Shown piece by piece: positions 31,159 to 39,510 of a stretch of 64,000 nt of DNA; position 1 is the stretch's first letter; the number at the start of each line of letters is the position of its first letter. The position numbers were made by a program, and so were the translations under genes. The notes below the pieces were generated by a model. It saw only the letters and a list, made by a program, of their open reading frames with translations, searched no databases and was not told where the DNA came from. Source of the DNA: Enterobacter wuhouensis (GTDB lineage: Bacteria; Pseudomonadota; Gammaproteobacteria; Enterobacterales; Enterobacteriaceae); assembly GCF_004331265.1 (NCBI RefSeq), contig NZ_SJOO01000003.1:62001-126000 (forward strand). The letters run 5' to 3'.

Positions 31159-34100
31159 TTAAGGTTGTCGTCCTGAATCGTACCAACGCTGTAGCGCGGC
31201 CCGTAGCTGCTCAAGCTCAGCTAACAGCTGGTGAATGCCGTCGCGGTCCGGGTTATCTTCCTGTGCTTCACAGCGGGCGACCAACGCGGGCACGCTAAGT
31301 AACGCGAGTCCGCCGCGCAGCTTGTGCAACGTCTCACGCAGAGCGGTTTCCGGCGCGACGAGCCAGGCGCGCAAGTGGGTAAGGGATTCATCAATGACCG
31401 CGATCTGGAGCGAAAGAAACAGGGGCAGGTTATCTCCTTCCAGCAACTCGGGCGGCAGGTTACACGCCAATGAGCCTTGTGGCTCCTCGGCATCCGGGGC
31501 AGATCCCTTCAGGGGAGCCAGCAGTTCCGCAAGCACAGTGAGCGTGACCGGCTTAAACAGACAGTGGCGCATACCGGCTTCTCTTGCCATTTCACGGACA
31601 ATTTCCCGTGCGTCAGCGGTCGCGCCAAAGACCGCAATGTCCGGGTAATGCGTATGGATTATCTGCGCCAGCTCAAACCCACTCATGCCGGGCATATTGC
31701 AATCGGTGATCACCGCATCAGGCTGCGCATGCTTTAGCGCTTCCAGCGCAGAGGCTGAGCTTTCGGCGCCGATCGCGCGATGACCGAGCCAGCTCAGCTG
31801 CTGGCTGAGTACCATTCTGCCCACGGGATTATCATCGACAATCAAAACGCGCAGGGAGGGGCGAAAAAGCGGGGACGCGGACTGTATATCAGGAACATCC
31901 TGGCGTTCCGCCATCGCCGGCAGCTTGAGGGAGACCGTGACCGTCGTTCCAAGTCCAGGCTCGCTGTGAATCGCTAAACTGCCGCCCATCATCATTGTTA
32001 ACGTGCGGCAGATATACAGGCCCAGCCCGCTTCCCTGTGCAACGTTAGGGGTGTTTCCCTGAGCGAAGGGTTGGAACAGCCGCTGTTGGGTGGCCTCGTC
32101 GATACCTTCGCCGGTATCGACAACCGTTATACGCAACAGCAGATAGCCCTCGTCACGTCCGTCGAGCTGCACGCTCAGCGTTATCTGTCCGCGTTCGGTG
32201 AATTTGATCGCGTTTCCGACGATGTTGACCAAAATCTGCCTGAAACGGCTGCGATCGACCAATACGTCCTCCCGCAGCTCGGCATCACGTTCCAGCACGA
32301 AGGTCAGCCCTTTTTGCGCCGCCATGCCCTCGAACAACATCGCGGGCTCCTCAATCAGCTTGCGCAGCGAAGAACGCTCGGGGCGAAGCACCAGGCGGCC
32401 AGATTCGATCCGCGACACGTCGAGTATGTTGCCTATCAAAAGCAGCAGGGCCTGGGCGGCATCCCACGCTACCTGCACTGACTGGCGATTCTGCTGGGTA
32501 TCGCCAGGGCGTTTCATGACGAGTTCCAGCATCCCCATGATCGCGCCGATCGGCGTGCGTATCTCGTGGCTCATGGTTGTCAGAAACATGCTTTTCGCAC
32601 GGCTGGCGCGATGCGCAAGATTTCTGGATTGTCGCTGGGCCGAAATGATTTTCAGCATTCGCTGCCGATAGCGCAGATGGCGACGATAGCCCCAGGCGGC
32701 GGCGAGACAGAGAAGAAGCGTGATAGCCAGTCCGACGGTCACTACCGTGATCAGCGCGACCTGTTTCGGTCCGGTCGACGTGAAGCTGTTACCGGCATTT
32801 CCGCCACGGGTCAGGGCATGGAGATCCTCGGGCGGAATATTAATGAGCGCTTTATTAAGAATGGTCATTAAGGGCCAGGACTGGCGGGACGCCCCGAACG
32901 AGAATCGCATCGGATCGATGTCGATGCTTCCCAGAATACGGAGCGCGGCATACTCTTTATTCGCCAGGAAAGTATTGGCGACGATCAGCGGCATGGCCAT
33001 CATCCTGTCGTTACTCTCAACAATGCGGTTAAGCCCCTGTCGCCAGGTGTCGACCTTTTCCGTCTGGCCCCCGCTCTGCTTACGTAACCACTCTTCTGGC
33101 GACTGCCCATCCAGGCTGAGTACGCCAGGACTCACCGCGCCCGGCGCAGAATGCGCTTGTCCGACCATCACCCAGGAGTTATAGAGCCAGGTACGGGTGG
33201 TGAGTAAATCAGTGCGCCAGATATCCCCCTGCGTCACGCCTGCAACCAGGTCCGATTTTCCCGCTTTCACCGACGCCAGGGCCGCCCTTTGGGTAGGAAA
33301 ACGCTGAATAACAAAGGTAAACCCGGTGCGAAGCTGTAACGCGGTCAGGACGTCGGCAATGATACCGCGCATCTGGCCGCCTTCATCAAAATAGGCAATC
33401 GGTGGGTTATCCTCGGCCACTGCCACCCGTATACGTTTGTGTTCATCAATCCATTTATTCTCCAGCGAGGTAAAGACCGGTTTCTGCTCGCTAAGGGAAA
33501 GCGGAATACCGCCATTCCACCGGCGGTGTATCTCTACGCTCGCACTGTCCGGTAACGCGGCCAGAAAGTTATTCAGCACCGCGATCCACATTTGCATCTT
33601 TGGCATTGCCGCAAAGGAAAATCCTGAAACGGGAAAGGAGGCGTCGAGAGGGCGTATGAGTAAGTTGCTGATGTTGGACTGGTTCACCAGATAGCGGGCG
33701 GTGACGCCATCGCAAAAGAAAAGGTCGATTTTTCGAAACGCGAGTGCTTCCAGCGCGTGGCGCGGTGAATAGAAAGGGACGATCTCCGCGTTCGGGTAGC
33801 GCTGCAGGACGCGTTGAGGATCGTAGCCCGGCGCGATGGCAATCTTTCTGACCGCATCATCCTGCGTGGCTTCGTTATTGACCACTTCAACGGCAGCATT
33901 TGGGCTGTATGGATGGCTCAGTATCAGCCCCTGATTATGCTGGTTGTCGCTGGCCTGCGCGATGAAATCTGCTTCCCCTGTGCGTAACGCTTCCAGCGCA
34001 GCGTGATAGTTTGGGTAGCGCATAACTTCTATTTCGACGCCTAGATTATCCGCCGCCAGACCGATGAAATCGGCATTGATGCCGCCGTAATCATTCAGGC

Positions 34101-34311
34101 CGGTGGTAATGTCATAGGGCGGCGACATCGGCAGCCAGACGGCCAGGCGGATCTTGCGGTGTTCGCGCAGCCAGCGCCATTCGCTTGCGCTGAGTCCCGG
34201 GTCGGCAATCGTCTCCATGCTTCGGGAGAGAAGCTTAAGGGATTCATGCGCCGTTGCACCTTGCGTCATAAAAGCGACGAGTAACAGCAGCAGTCCGCTA
34301 AGTATTCTCAT
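31159..34311 (-). CDS. BvgS/EvgS-like hybrid sensor histidine kinase
   Basis: Unorthodox phosphorelay kinase, 1050 residues. Order: signal peptide (1-21), two periplasmic solute-binding-like domains (about 50-265 and 290-505; IRLAVWLPMSPPYDI, IRVAVAEDNPPIAYFDEGGQ), one membrane helix (517-540), HisKA with H582 (FLTTMSHEIRTPIGA), HATPase with N700, G1 DTGEG (732) and GSGLGL (760), receiver with D826/D827, D870 and K920, and Hpt with H996 (LHKLRGG). Only about 33 residues join the membrane helix to HisKA, so the PAS domain of BvgS is missing. All phosphotransfer residues are present. The start overlaps the response-regulator gene by 14 bp. The ligand is unknown. Confidence 0.95.
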   Translation of the reverse strand: MRILSGLLLLLVAFMTQGATAHESLKLLSRSMETIADPGLSASEWRWLREHRKIRLAVWLPMSPPYDITTGLNDYGGINADFIGLAADNLGVEIEVMRYPNYHAALEALRTGEADFIAQASDNQHNQGLILSHPYSPNAAVEVVNNEATQDDAVRKIAIAPGYDPQRVLQRYPNAEIVPFYSPRHALEALAFRKIDLFFCDGVTARYLVNQSNISNLLIRPLDASFPVSGFSFAAMPKMQMWIAVLNNFLAALPDSASVEIHRRWNGGIPLSLSEQKPVFTSLENKWIDEHKRIRVAVAEDNPPIAYFDEGGQMRGIIADVLTALQLRTGFTFVIQRFPTQRAALASVKAGKSDLVAGVTQGDIWRTDLLTTRTWLYNSWVMVGQAHSAPGAVSPGVLSLDGQSPEEWLRKQSGGQTEKVDTWRQGLNRIVESNDRMMAMPLIVANTFLANKEYAALRILGSIDIDPMRFSFGASRQSWPLMTILNKALINIPPEDLHALTRGGNAGNSFTSTGPKQVALITVVTVGLAITLLLCLAAAWGYRRHLRYRQRMLKIISAQRQSRNLAHRASRAKSMFLTTMSHEIRTPIGAIMGMLELVMKRPGDTQQNRQSVQVAWDAAQALLLLIGNILDVSRIESGRLVLRPERSSLRKLIEEPAMLFEGMAAQKGLTFVLERDAELREDVLVDRSRFRQILVNIVGNAIKFTERGQITLSVQLDGRDEGYLLLRITVVDTGEGIDEATQQRLFQPFAQGNTPNVAQGSGLGLYICRTLTMMMGGSLAIHSEPGLGTTVTVSLKLPAMAERQDVPDIQSASPLFRPSLRVLIVDDNPVGRMVLSQQLSWLGHRAIGAESSASALEALKHAQPDAVITDCNMPGMSGFELAQIIHTHYPDIAVFGATADAREIVREMAREAGMRHCLFKPVTLTVLAELLAPLKGSAPDAEEPQGSLACNLPPELLEGDNLPLFLSLQIAVIDESLTHLRAWLVAPETALRETLHKLRGGLALLSVPALVARCEAQEDNPDRDGIHQLLAELEQLRAALQRWYDSGRQP

Positions 34312-34933
34312 TATCAGATTCTCTGAAAATCAGCGAAATAAGCTGGTTGAGATCGTCGCAGCCACATTTTTGCAGCATCCGGGTTTTATAGGTGCTAATG
34401 GTTTTATTGCTGAGCATCAGGAGATCGGCAATCTCTTTGTTACTCTTGCCCTGTTTCAGATAATTAAGAACGGCAATTTCGCGATCCGAGAAGCGGCTTG
34501 AGAGTGATTCAGACGCAGCGCTTTTTTCATTGACGCTGGCGGCTTTGAACAGCGTCCCTTCGGGAAAACATTGATAGCCCGCCATAATGAGCCGGCACAG
34601 TGGCTCAACGTTTTCCAGCGGCATATTTTTATTGATAAACCCCTGCGCCCCGGCCTGGAGCGTTCTCAGCGCATATAAACCTGCTGACTGGCTGGTAAAG
34701 ACCAGGATTTTAAGATCCGGGAAGTGTTGTTTAATTCGGGGCAGCAGGTCGAGGCCATCGGCGTGCTTAAGTTCGAGATCCAGAATTAAGAGATCCGGAC
34801 GCTGCTGGTACAGCTGGGGCAGCAGTTTCTCACCTGTAGAGGTAGTGACGATCGCATCTCCGTGCTTCTCCAGCAGGACCTTTAATGCAAAGCAAATTGC
34901 TGGGTGATCGTCTGCAAGCAAAATTGAAATCAT
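34298..34933 (-). CDS. NarL/FixJ (BvgA/EvgA/FimZ-like) response regulator
   Basis: A 211-residue transcription regulator: receiver domain (1-120) with acidic pair D8/D9, phospho-acceptor D52 (LLILDLELKHADG), T80 and K102; then a LuxR-type HTH (about 145-205; FSDREIAVLNYLKQGKSNKE, DLLMLSNKTISTYKTRML). The start at 34933 is preceded by AGGGGGAGT. It is the first gene of the operon with the hybrid kinase, its evident partner. FimZ and BvgA, in the same family, activate fimbrial genes, which makes the usher two genes downstream a plausible target. Five heptamer repeats lie about 100 bp upstream. Confidence 0.94.
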   Translation of the reverse strand: MISILLADDHPAICFALKVLLEKHGDAIVTTSTGEKLLPQLYQQRPDLLILDLELKHADGLDLLPRIKQHFPDLKILVFTSQSAGLYALRTLQAGAQGFINKNMPLENVEPLCRLIMAGYQCFPEGTLFKAASVNEKSAASESLSSRFSDREIAVLNYLKQGKSNKEIADLLMLSNKTISTYKTRMLQKCGCDDLNQLISLIFRESDNENT

Positions 34934-35028
34934 ACTCCCCCTTGTCCTTTTGGTGGCCTCACTGACTCCTTCGACCTGAGGGGCAATATAGTAATCAACA
35001 GCGAATAAGAACGATATAGTAAAAGGCC

Positions 35029-35063
35029 GGATTTAGGATTTTGGATTTTGGATTTAGGATTAA
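35029..35063. promoter_or_regulatory. Five in-phase 7-bp repeats upstream of the response-regulator operon
   Basis: Consecutive heptamers GGATTTA, GGATTTT, GGATTTT, GGATTTA, GGATTAA without spacers, 96-130 bp upstream of the regulator start codon. Promoter-like AT-rich sequence (TTTTACTATATC, TTGATTACTATATTG on the minus strand) follows toward the gene. BvgA-family regulators bind tandem heptamers, so this is a candidate autoregulatory site. Confidence 0.6.
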
Positions 35064-35170
35064 AGACGCTTTTACTATTTCAGCGCGGGTTATTCCGAAT
35101 AAAGAATTAAATTAAGTGCTGATGTCGTGCGCTATCGGGGTAATTAAGATTTTGCCTATGAAAACTTCAG

Positions 35171-35197
35171 GCCCGGCAGAGAGTATTGCCACCGGGC
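35171..35197 (-). terminator. Hairpin after foxA
   Basis: Imperfect stem GCCCGGTGGCA / TGCCGGGC downstream of the foxA stop codon, followed on the minus strand by CTGAAGTTTT. Probable terminator. Confidence 0.6.
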
Positions 35198-35205
35198 TGT
35201 TTTAA

Positions 35206-37335
35206 TTAAAACTCCATCTTCACCGTAAACTGCACTTCGCGCGGGTCGCCAATCTGGTTGCCCAGGTTATTGGTCGCAATCGACGACGTGTAGTAGGTCT
35301 TATCAAACAGGTTTTTCACGTTCACCTGCAGCGTCACCGGATACTGCAGCTTCATCTTATACGCCGCAAACGCATCCGCCACGAAATAGCCCGGCAGATA
35401 ATAATCCGCGCCGTTGGTTGCCGAGCGGCGGCTCACGCCGTGCCCGCCGCCGCCAATCGTCAGGGTATTACCGGCAAACGCATTCTGAATATCGTACGTC
35501 AGGAACAGAGAGCCGGTATGGCGCGGCACGTTCGGCAGCGGTTTACCCGCGTAGTCCGGGTCTTCCAGCACCTTCGCATCGGTATAACCGTAGCTGGCGA
35601 TAATGTTGGTGTTCTCGGTCAGCGATCCGGCGAGATCCACCTCCACGCCCTGAGATCGCACGCGGCCCGCGGTTTTGGCGACGGTTTCATCACCCACGCT
35701 TTCGGTATACAGCACGTTACGCTTGTGGATATCAAACAGCGCGATGTTGGCAGTAATGCCGTCGAACAGGTCAAACTTAGCGCCGATTTCATAGGCGTTT
35801 GAGGTCTCAGGCGGCAGGTCGCCAATGTAGCTCGCGATGGACGACTGCGGCATAAACGTCTGCGAATAGTTGGCAAAGAGCGACACTGCTGGCGTCAGCT
35901 TGTAAACCAGTCCCAGCTTCGGCGTCCACTGGTCGTCGCGGCTGTCGGTGTTCACGTTAAACGGACGGCCTTTCCCCGCGTACTGGGTGTAATACTGATA
36001 GCGCAGGCCGGCAACGGCGATCCATTTATCGGTCAGGTACAGCGCGTCCTGCGCATAGGCAGAATAGCTCTCCTGCTTGATGGTCTGATCGCTGTCCGAC
36101 GCCGAGACGGTGGTGCACTTGTCGAGGTTGCCATAAACCGGATGGTAGATGTTGAAGCCTTTGACGTTCTTACAGCGCATCATATCCGTGCGCAGCAGAT
36201 CGTAATTCTCATACGACACGCCGGTCAGGATCTCGTTGTAGAAGCCCGCAATATCGACGTTCCCCTGCAGATCCGCACGCGTCGTATGCATCCGCTGGGT
36301 CGAACCCTGGGTGGCATCCACGCGGCGGGTCAGGTTGCCGGTTTTCGAATCGTAGTCCATCACGCGGGCCTGGTTATCGCTGTATTTATCCTGGCTGTAG
36401 CTGTAGTCGAACTTCGCGGTCCACTGGCTGTTAAGGCGATACTCCGCGTTGAGCTGAGCGAGATCGGACTGCCCGTCGGTCACGTTGAACGACTCGTCGA
36501 AGCGGGTTTTGCGATCGACGTCGACGGCTTTTTTGGTATTGAGATCGAAGATCGTCCCGCGATCGAACGGCGTTTTATAGTCGCGATGCGAATAGAGTAC
36601 CGTCACGGTGGCATCATCGCCGAACCAGGTCAGCGATGGGGCGATAAAGGTGCTGCGCTCGGTGCCAAAATTGCGCCAGTAGTCTTCGTCCTGATATTCA
36701 CCCGTCAGGCGATACGCCAGGCGCGTGCCGTCAATCGGGCCCGTGACGTCAAACTGTCCGGTGCCGCCGCCAAAGCTGGTCGATGTGGCGGAAAGCGAGC
36801 CGCCAAAGGTTTTCTCCGGGCGTTTGGTCACCACGTTAATCAGCCCGCCGGGATCGAGAATGCCGTACAGGGTCGATGCCGGCCCCTTCAGCACCTCCAC
36901 GCGTTCGGTTGACGCGTTAAAACTGCGCGGCAGCACGGTGCGTAGGCCGTTGGTCATGATGGAACCGTCGCGGTTCGCGCCAAAGCCACGGCGCACGAAG
37001 GCATCCTGCGTGCCGCCCAGGGTGTTGGTTTGCACCACGTTGCTGACGTTGTACAGCGCCTCGTCGAGCGTGGTCGCGTTTTGATCTTCCAGCACCTTGT
37101 CGCTGACGGTATTCACTACCTGCGGAATATCCAGCATCGGCATGTTGGTCAGCGTAGCGGTAGAGGTATTCAGGGGCTGATAGCCGTTGGTGGCGTCAAC
37201 GGTAGCATTCGGATCGGCGGTAACGGTCAGGGTATCGCCGTCTTTTGCCGCTGCATGTATCAGAGGTGCCATAAACAGAAGTGAAAAGAGCGCGCGCCCT
37301 TTTACCCCAGAGAACGAAGGTGTGAACTTAGCCAT
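35206..37335 (-). CDS. foxA: TonB-dependent ferrioxamine receptor FoxA
   Basis: Outer-membrane siderophore receptor, 709 residues, close to characterised FoxA proteins. Signal peptide (1-28), TonB box DTLTVTA just after it, plug domain with FVRRGFGANRDGSIMTNGL and VEVLKGPASTLYGILDPGGL, and a 22-strand barrel ending VQFTVKMEF with the terminal phenylalanine. The plug sequence agrees with Salmonella and Yersinia FoxA, which import ferrioxamines; the ligand is inferred from that. A Fur-like box lies about 100 bp upstream. It diverges from an iron-type ABC transporter operon across 382 bp. Confidence 0.88.
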   Translation of the reverse strand: MAKFTPSFSGVKGRALFSLLFMAPLIHAAAKDGDTLTVTADPNATVDATNGYQPLNTSTATLTNMPMLDIPQVVNTVSDKVLEDQNATTLDEALYNVSNVVQTNTLGGTQDAFVRRGFGANRDGSIMTNGLRTVLPRSFNASTERVEVLKGPASTLYGILDPGGLINVVTKRPEKTFGGSLSATSTSFGGGTGQFDVTGPIDGTRLAYRLTGEYQDEDYWRNFGTERSTFIAPSLTWFGDDATVTVLYSHRDYKTPFDRGTIFDLNTKKAVDVDRKTRFDESFNVTDGQSDLAQLNAEYRLNSQWTAKFDYSYSQDKYSDNQARVMDYDSKTGNLTRRVDATQGSTQRMHTTRADLQGNVDIAGFYNEILTGVSYENYDLLRTDMMRCKNVKGFNIYHPVYGNLDKCTTVSASDSDQTIKQESYSAYAQDALYLTDKWIAVAGLRYQYYTQYAGKGRPFNVNTDSRDDQWTPKLGLVYKLTPAVSLFANYSQTFMPQSSIASYIGDLPPETSNAYEIGAKFDLFDGITANIALFDIHKRNVLYTESVGDETVAKTAGRVRSQGVEVDLAGSLTENTNIIASYGYTDAKVLEDPDYAGKPLPNVPRHTGSLFLTYDIQNAFAGNTLTIGGGGHGVSRRSATNGADYYLPGYFVADAFAAYKMKLQYPVTLQVNVKNLFDKTYYTSSIATNNLGNQIGDPREVQFTVKMEF

Positions 37336-37436
37336 TACATCTGTTTTCCCAAAATATCCACAAGGGAAGGCTTGCGGAAGAATGTGTGAGTCATTGCCCT
37401 TACGGTCTGTTCGTTAGCCATTGCGGCATCGAACTT

Positions 37437-37455
37437 GTAATTGAGAATCATTCAA
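37437..37455. promoter_or_regulatory. Putative Fur box upstream of foxA
   Basis: GTAATTGAGAATCATTCAA matches 12 of 19 positions of the Fur consensus, including the central GA-x-AATCATT. It lies 102-120 bp upstream of the foxA start codon. Confidence 0.65.
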
Positions 37456-37665
37456 ACATGAGCGAATGTAGTAGTAAATGGAAAAAAGAAAAAATTGGCT
37501 ACAGTGAATTTATTCACCTCAATGCTTTTGGGTGTGTTGTGTAATCGATTGAAATAATGTGATTAAATTTAGATTCAACAGATGTGTATCTTTACGTTTA
37601 ACCCTGGATTTTTAAGGGTGTTTCTTCTCTTGACTACTACATGAGGCGGCGGCAAACTCTCAAAA

Positions 37666-37684
37666 GAGAATGAGTTTTATTTTT
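37666..37684. promoter_or_regulatory. Putative Fur box upstream of the ABC operon
   Basis: GAGAATGAGTTTTATTTTT matches 12 of 19 consensus positions, mainly in the left half. It ends 33 bp before the GTG start of the ABC ATPase gene. Weaker than the foxA site. Confidence 0.4.
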
Positions 37685-37717
37685 ATTTATTAGCTCCATT
37701 ATTACGTTGGCGTTCAC

Positions 37718-38530
37718 GTGGCTTACAACACCAAAAAGTCGGGACTGGTTCTTGAAAACCTTTCTGCGGGCTATCAGAAAAAAATCATCGTTGATGACAT
37801 CTCCCTTGCGATCCCCCGGCAGAAAATGACCGTACTGGTGGGTGCCAACGGCTGCGGAAAATCCACGCTGCTGAGCACTCTCGCGCGTCTGCTACAGCCC
37901 CTCGGCGGCAGCGCGGTGCTGGACGGCAAAGCCATTCACGAACAGCCAACCAAAGCGGTTGCCCGACAGCTGGGCATTTTGCCGCAGTCTCCGCTGCTGC
38001 CGGAAGGGTTGACCGTGTTTGAGCTGGTGTCGCGCGGGCGCTTTCCCTGGCAGAACTTTATGCGCCAGTGGAGCGATGAGGACGAGCAGGCGGTTGAGGA
38101 GGCGTTACGCCTGACCGGGACGGCAGAGTTTGCCCATCTGCCGGTAGAAAGCCTGTCCGGCGGCCAGCGCCAGCGCTGCTGGATCGCCATGGCGCTGGCG
38201 CAGCAAACGCCCTACATCCTGCTGGATGAACCCACAACCTATCTCGATCTTCGCTATCAGGTGGAGATCCTCGAGCTGCTGCACGCCCTGACGCGCCGGC
38301 ACGGGCGGACCGTGGTGGTGGTTCTGCACGATCTCAACTTTGCCGTGAACTACGGGGATTCGCTGGTCTTTTTACGCCAGGGGAAAGTTGAAGGCGTATT
38401 GCATGAGGGCGATGCCTGCACGCCTGAACTCATTAAGTCGGTGTTTGATGTTGACGTGCATATGTCGGTTAACCCGCTGACCGGAAAGCCGTTTTTTATG
38501 CCGTTTCGCCAGGCTGCCGACAGGTCATGA
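37718..38530 (+). CDS. Iron-siderophore ABC transporter, ATP-binding protein (FecE/FepC type)
   Basis: Cytoplasmic ATPase of a metal-chelate importer, 270 residues. Walker A GANGCGKST (about 43-51), Q-loop in LGILPQSPLLPEG, signature LSGGQRQR, Walker B YILLDEPTTYLD and H-loop VLHDLNFA are all intact, and the sequence resembles FecE/FepC. The start is GTG at 37718 with a weak ribosome site. The gene ends in an ATGA overlap with the first permease. The adjacent divergent foxA makes a ferric hydroxamate a likely substrate, although E. coli handles such siderophores by FhuBCD. Confidence 0.92.
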   Translation: MAYNTKKSGLVLENLSAGYQKKIIVDDISLAIPRQKMTVLVGANGCGKSTLLSTLARLLQPLGGSAVLDGKAIHEQPTKAVARQLGILPQSPLLPEGLTVFELVSRGRFPWQNFMRQWSDEDEQAVEEALRLTGTAEFAHLPVESLSGGQRQRCWIAMALAQQTPYILLDEPTTYLDLRYQVEILELLHALTRRHGRTVVVVLHDLNFAVNYGDSLVFLRQGKVEGVLHEGDACTPELIKSVFDVDVHMSVNPLTGKPFFMPFRQAADRS

Positions 38531-39510
38531 TGCGAACCTCGCTGGCATTTATTCTGTTCACGCTGCTGCTGGTGATGGGCGCGATTGCGCACCTGGGCAT
38601 TGGCGCACGCTTTATCGCCCCGCAGACTGTGGTGGAAGCATTCTTCCATTTCGAGCCGCGCAATTTCGACCATAACGTCATCATAAAATTAAGGCTGCTG
38701 CGCCTTTGCGCCGCGATGGCGACGGGGGCCGCCCTCGGCGTGGCGGGCGTACTGCTGCAGTCGGTGATCCGCAACCCGCTCGGCGAGCCGCATATTCTGG
38801 GGCTGAACGCCGGGGCGGCGCTGGCGGTAGTGCTGACCAGCGCTCTCGGGCTGTCGCTGCCGTTTGGGCGTCCGCTCGTTGCCGCTGCGGGAGCCGCCGC
38901 GCTCTTTTTGCTGGTGCTGCTGTTCTCCTCATCCGGACGCACCGGCCTCACGCCGATGAAGGTCACGCTGTGCGGCGTGGCGATGTCGGCCTTCGCTTCG
39001 TCGATTACCGCCGCGGCGCTGATTCTGGATGAGCAGACGCTGCTCGCCATGCGGACCTGGCTGGCGGGGGATTTATCCGGGCTAAACGGGGATACGATCG
39101 GGAGCGCCGCGGGGCTGGCTGCCGTGGGGTTTGCGCTGGCGCTCTGGCTCTCGCCGTCGCTGAACATGCTGGCGCTGGGCGACAGGATGGCGCAGGGGCT
39201 TGGCGTATCGCTGTTAAAAACCCGGCTGTTCGCGCTGCTGGCCATCGCGCTGCTGTGCGGCGCGGCGGTTTCTGTTGCCGGTCCAATCGGGTTTATCGGA
39301 CTCGTGGTGCCGCAGCTGATCCGCCGCCTGGTATCGGTAGATTTACGCGTGATGGTGCCGCTTTCCGCATTGTGCGGCGGGCTGGTGCTGCTGCTGGCGG
39401 ATATCGCCGCCCGCACGCTATTTACGCCGTATGAGCTGGCAACCGGCGTCATGACCGCGCTGGTGGGGGCGCCGGTCTTTATCCTTATGGCGTCGAGGAT
39501 GTTCAAATGA
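38527..39510 (+). CDS. Iron-siderophore ABC transporter permease 1 (FecCD family)
   Basis: Integral membrane permease, 327 residues, about 9-10 helices. Family motifs are GVAGVLLQSVIRNPLGEPH followed by ILGLNAGAALAV, and near the C-terminus the ATPase-coupling region GPIGFIGLVVPQLIRRL. It begins within the ATPase gene stop codon (ATGA; a second ATG follows directly) and overlaps the next permease by ATGA. Together the two permeases form the heterodimeric channel expected for FecCD-type importers. Confidence 0.93.
   Translation: MMRTSLAFILFTLLLVMGAIAHLGIGARFIAPQTVVEAFFHFEPRNFDHNVIIKLRLLRLCAAMATGAALGVAGVLLQSVIRNPLGEPHILGLNAGAALAVVLTSALGLSLPFGRPLVAAAGAAALFLLVLLFSSSGRTGLTPMKVTLCGVAMSAFASSITAAALILDEQTLLAMRTWLAGDLSGLNGDTIGSAAGLAAVGFALALWLSPSLNMLALGDRMAQGLGVSLLKTRLFALLAIALLCGAAVSVAGPIGFIGLVVPQLIRRLVSVDLRVMVPLSALCGGLVLLLADIAARTLFTPYELATGVMTALVGAPVFILMASRMFK

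Larger units (their letters stand above)
37336..37717. other. Divergent regulatory region foxA / iron ABC operon
   Basis: A 382-bp AT-rich stretch without a gene. It holds a Fur-like box near each end and a weak hairpin ACCCT..AGGGT near 37600-37619. No complete small open frame with a ribosome site was noticed. Confidence 0.7.

Noticed and set aside
34298-34933. Assignment of the regulator as EvgA or FimZ orthologue
   Set aside because: It shares the domain layout, but the genomic context differs from both and the sequence was not recognised as either; a symbol would over-state the evidence.
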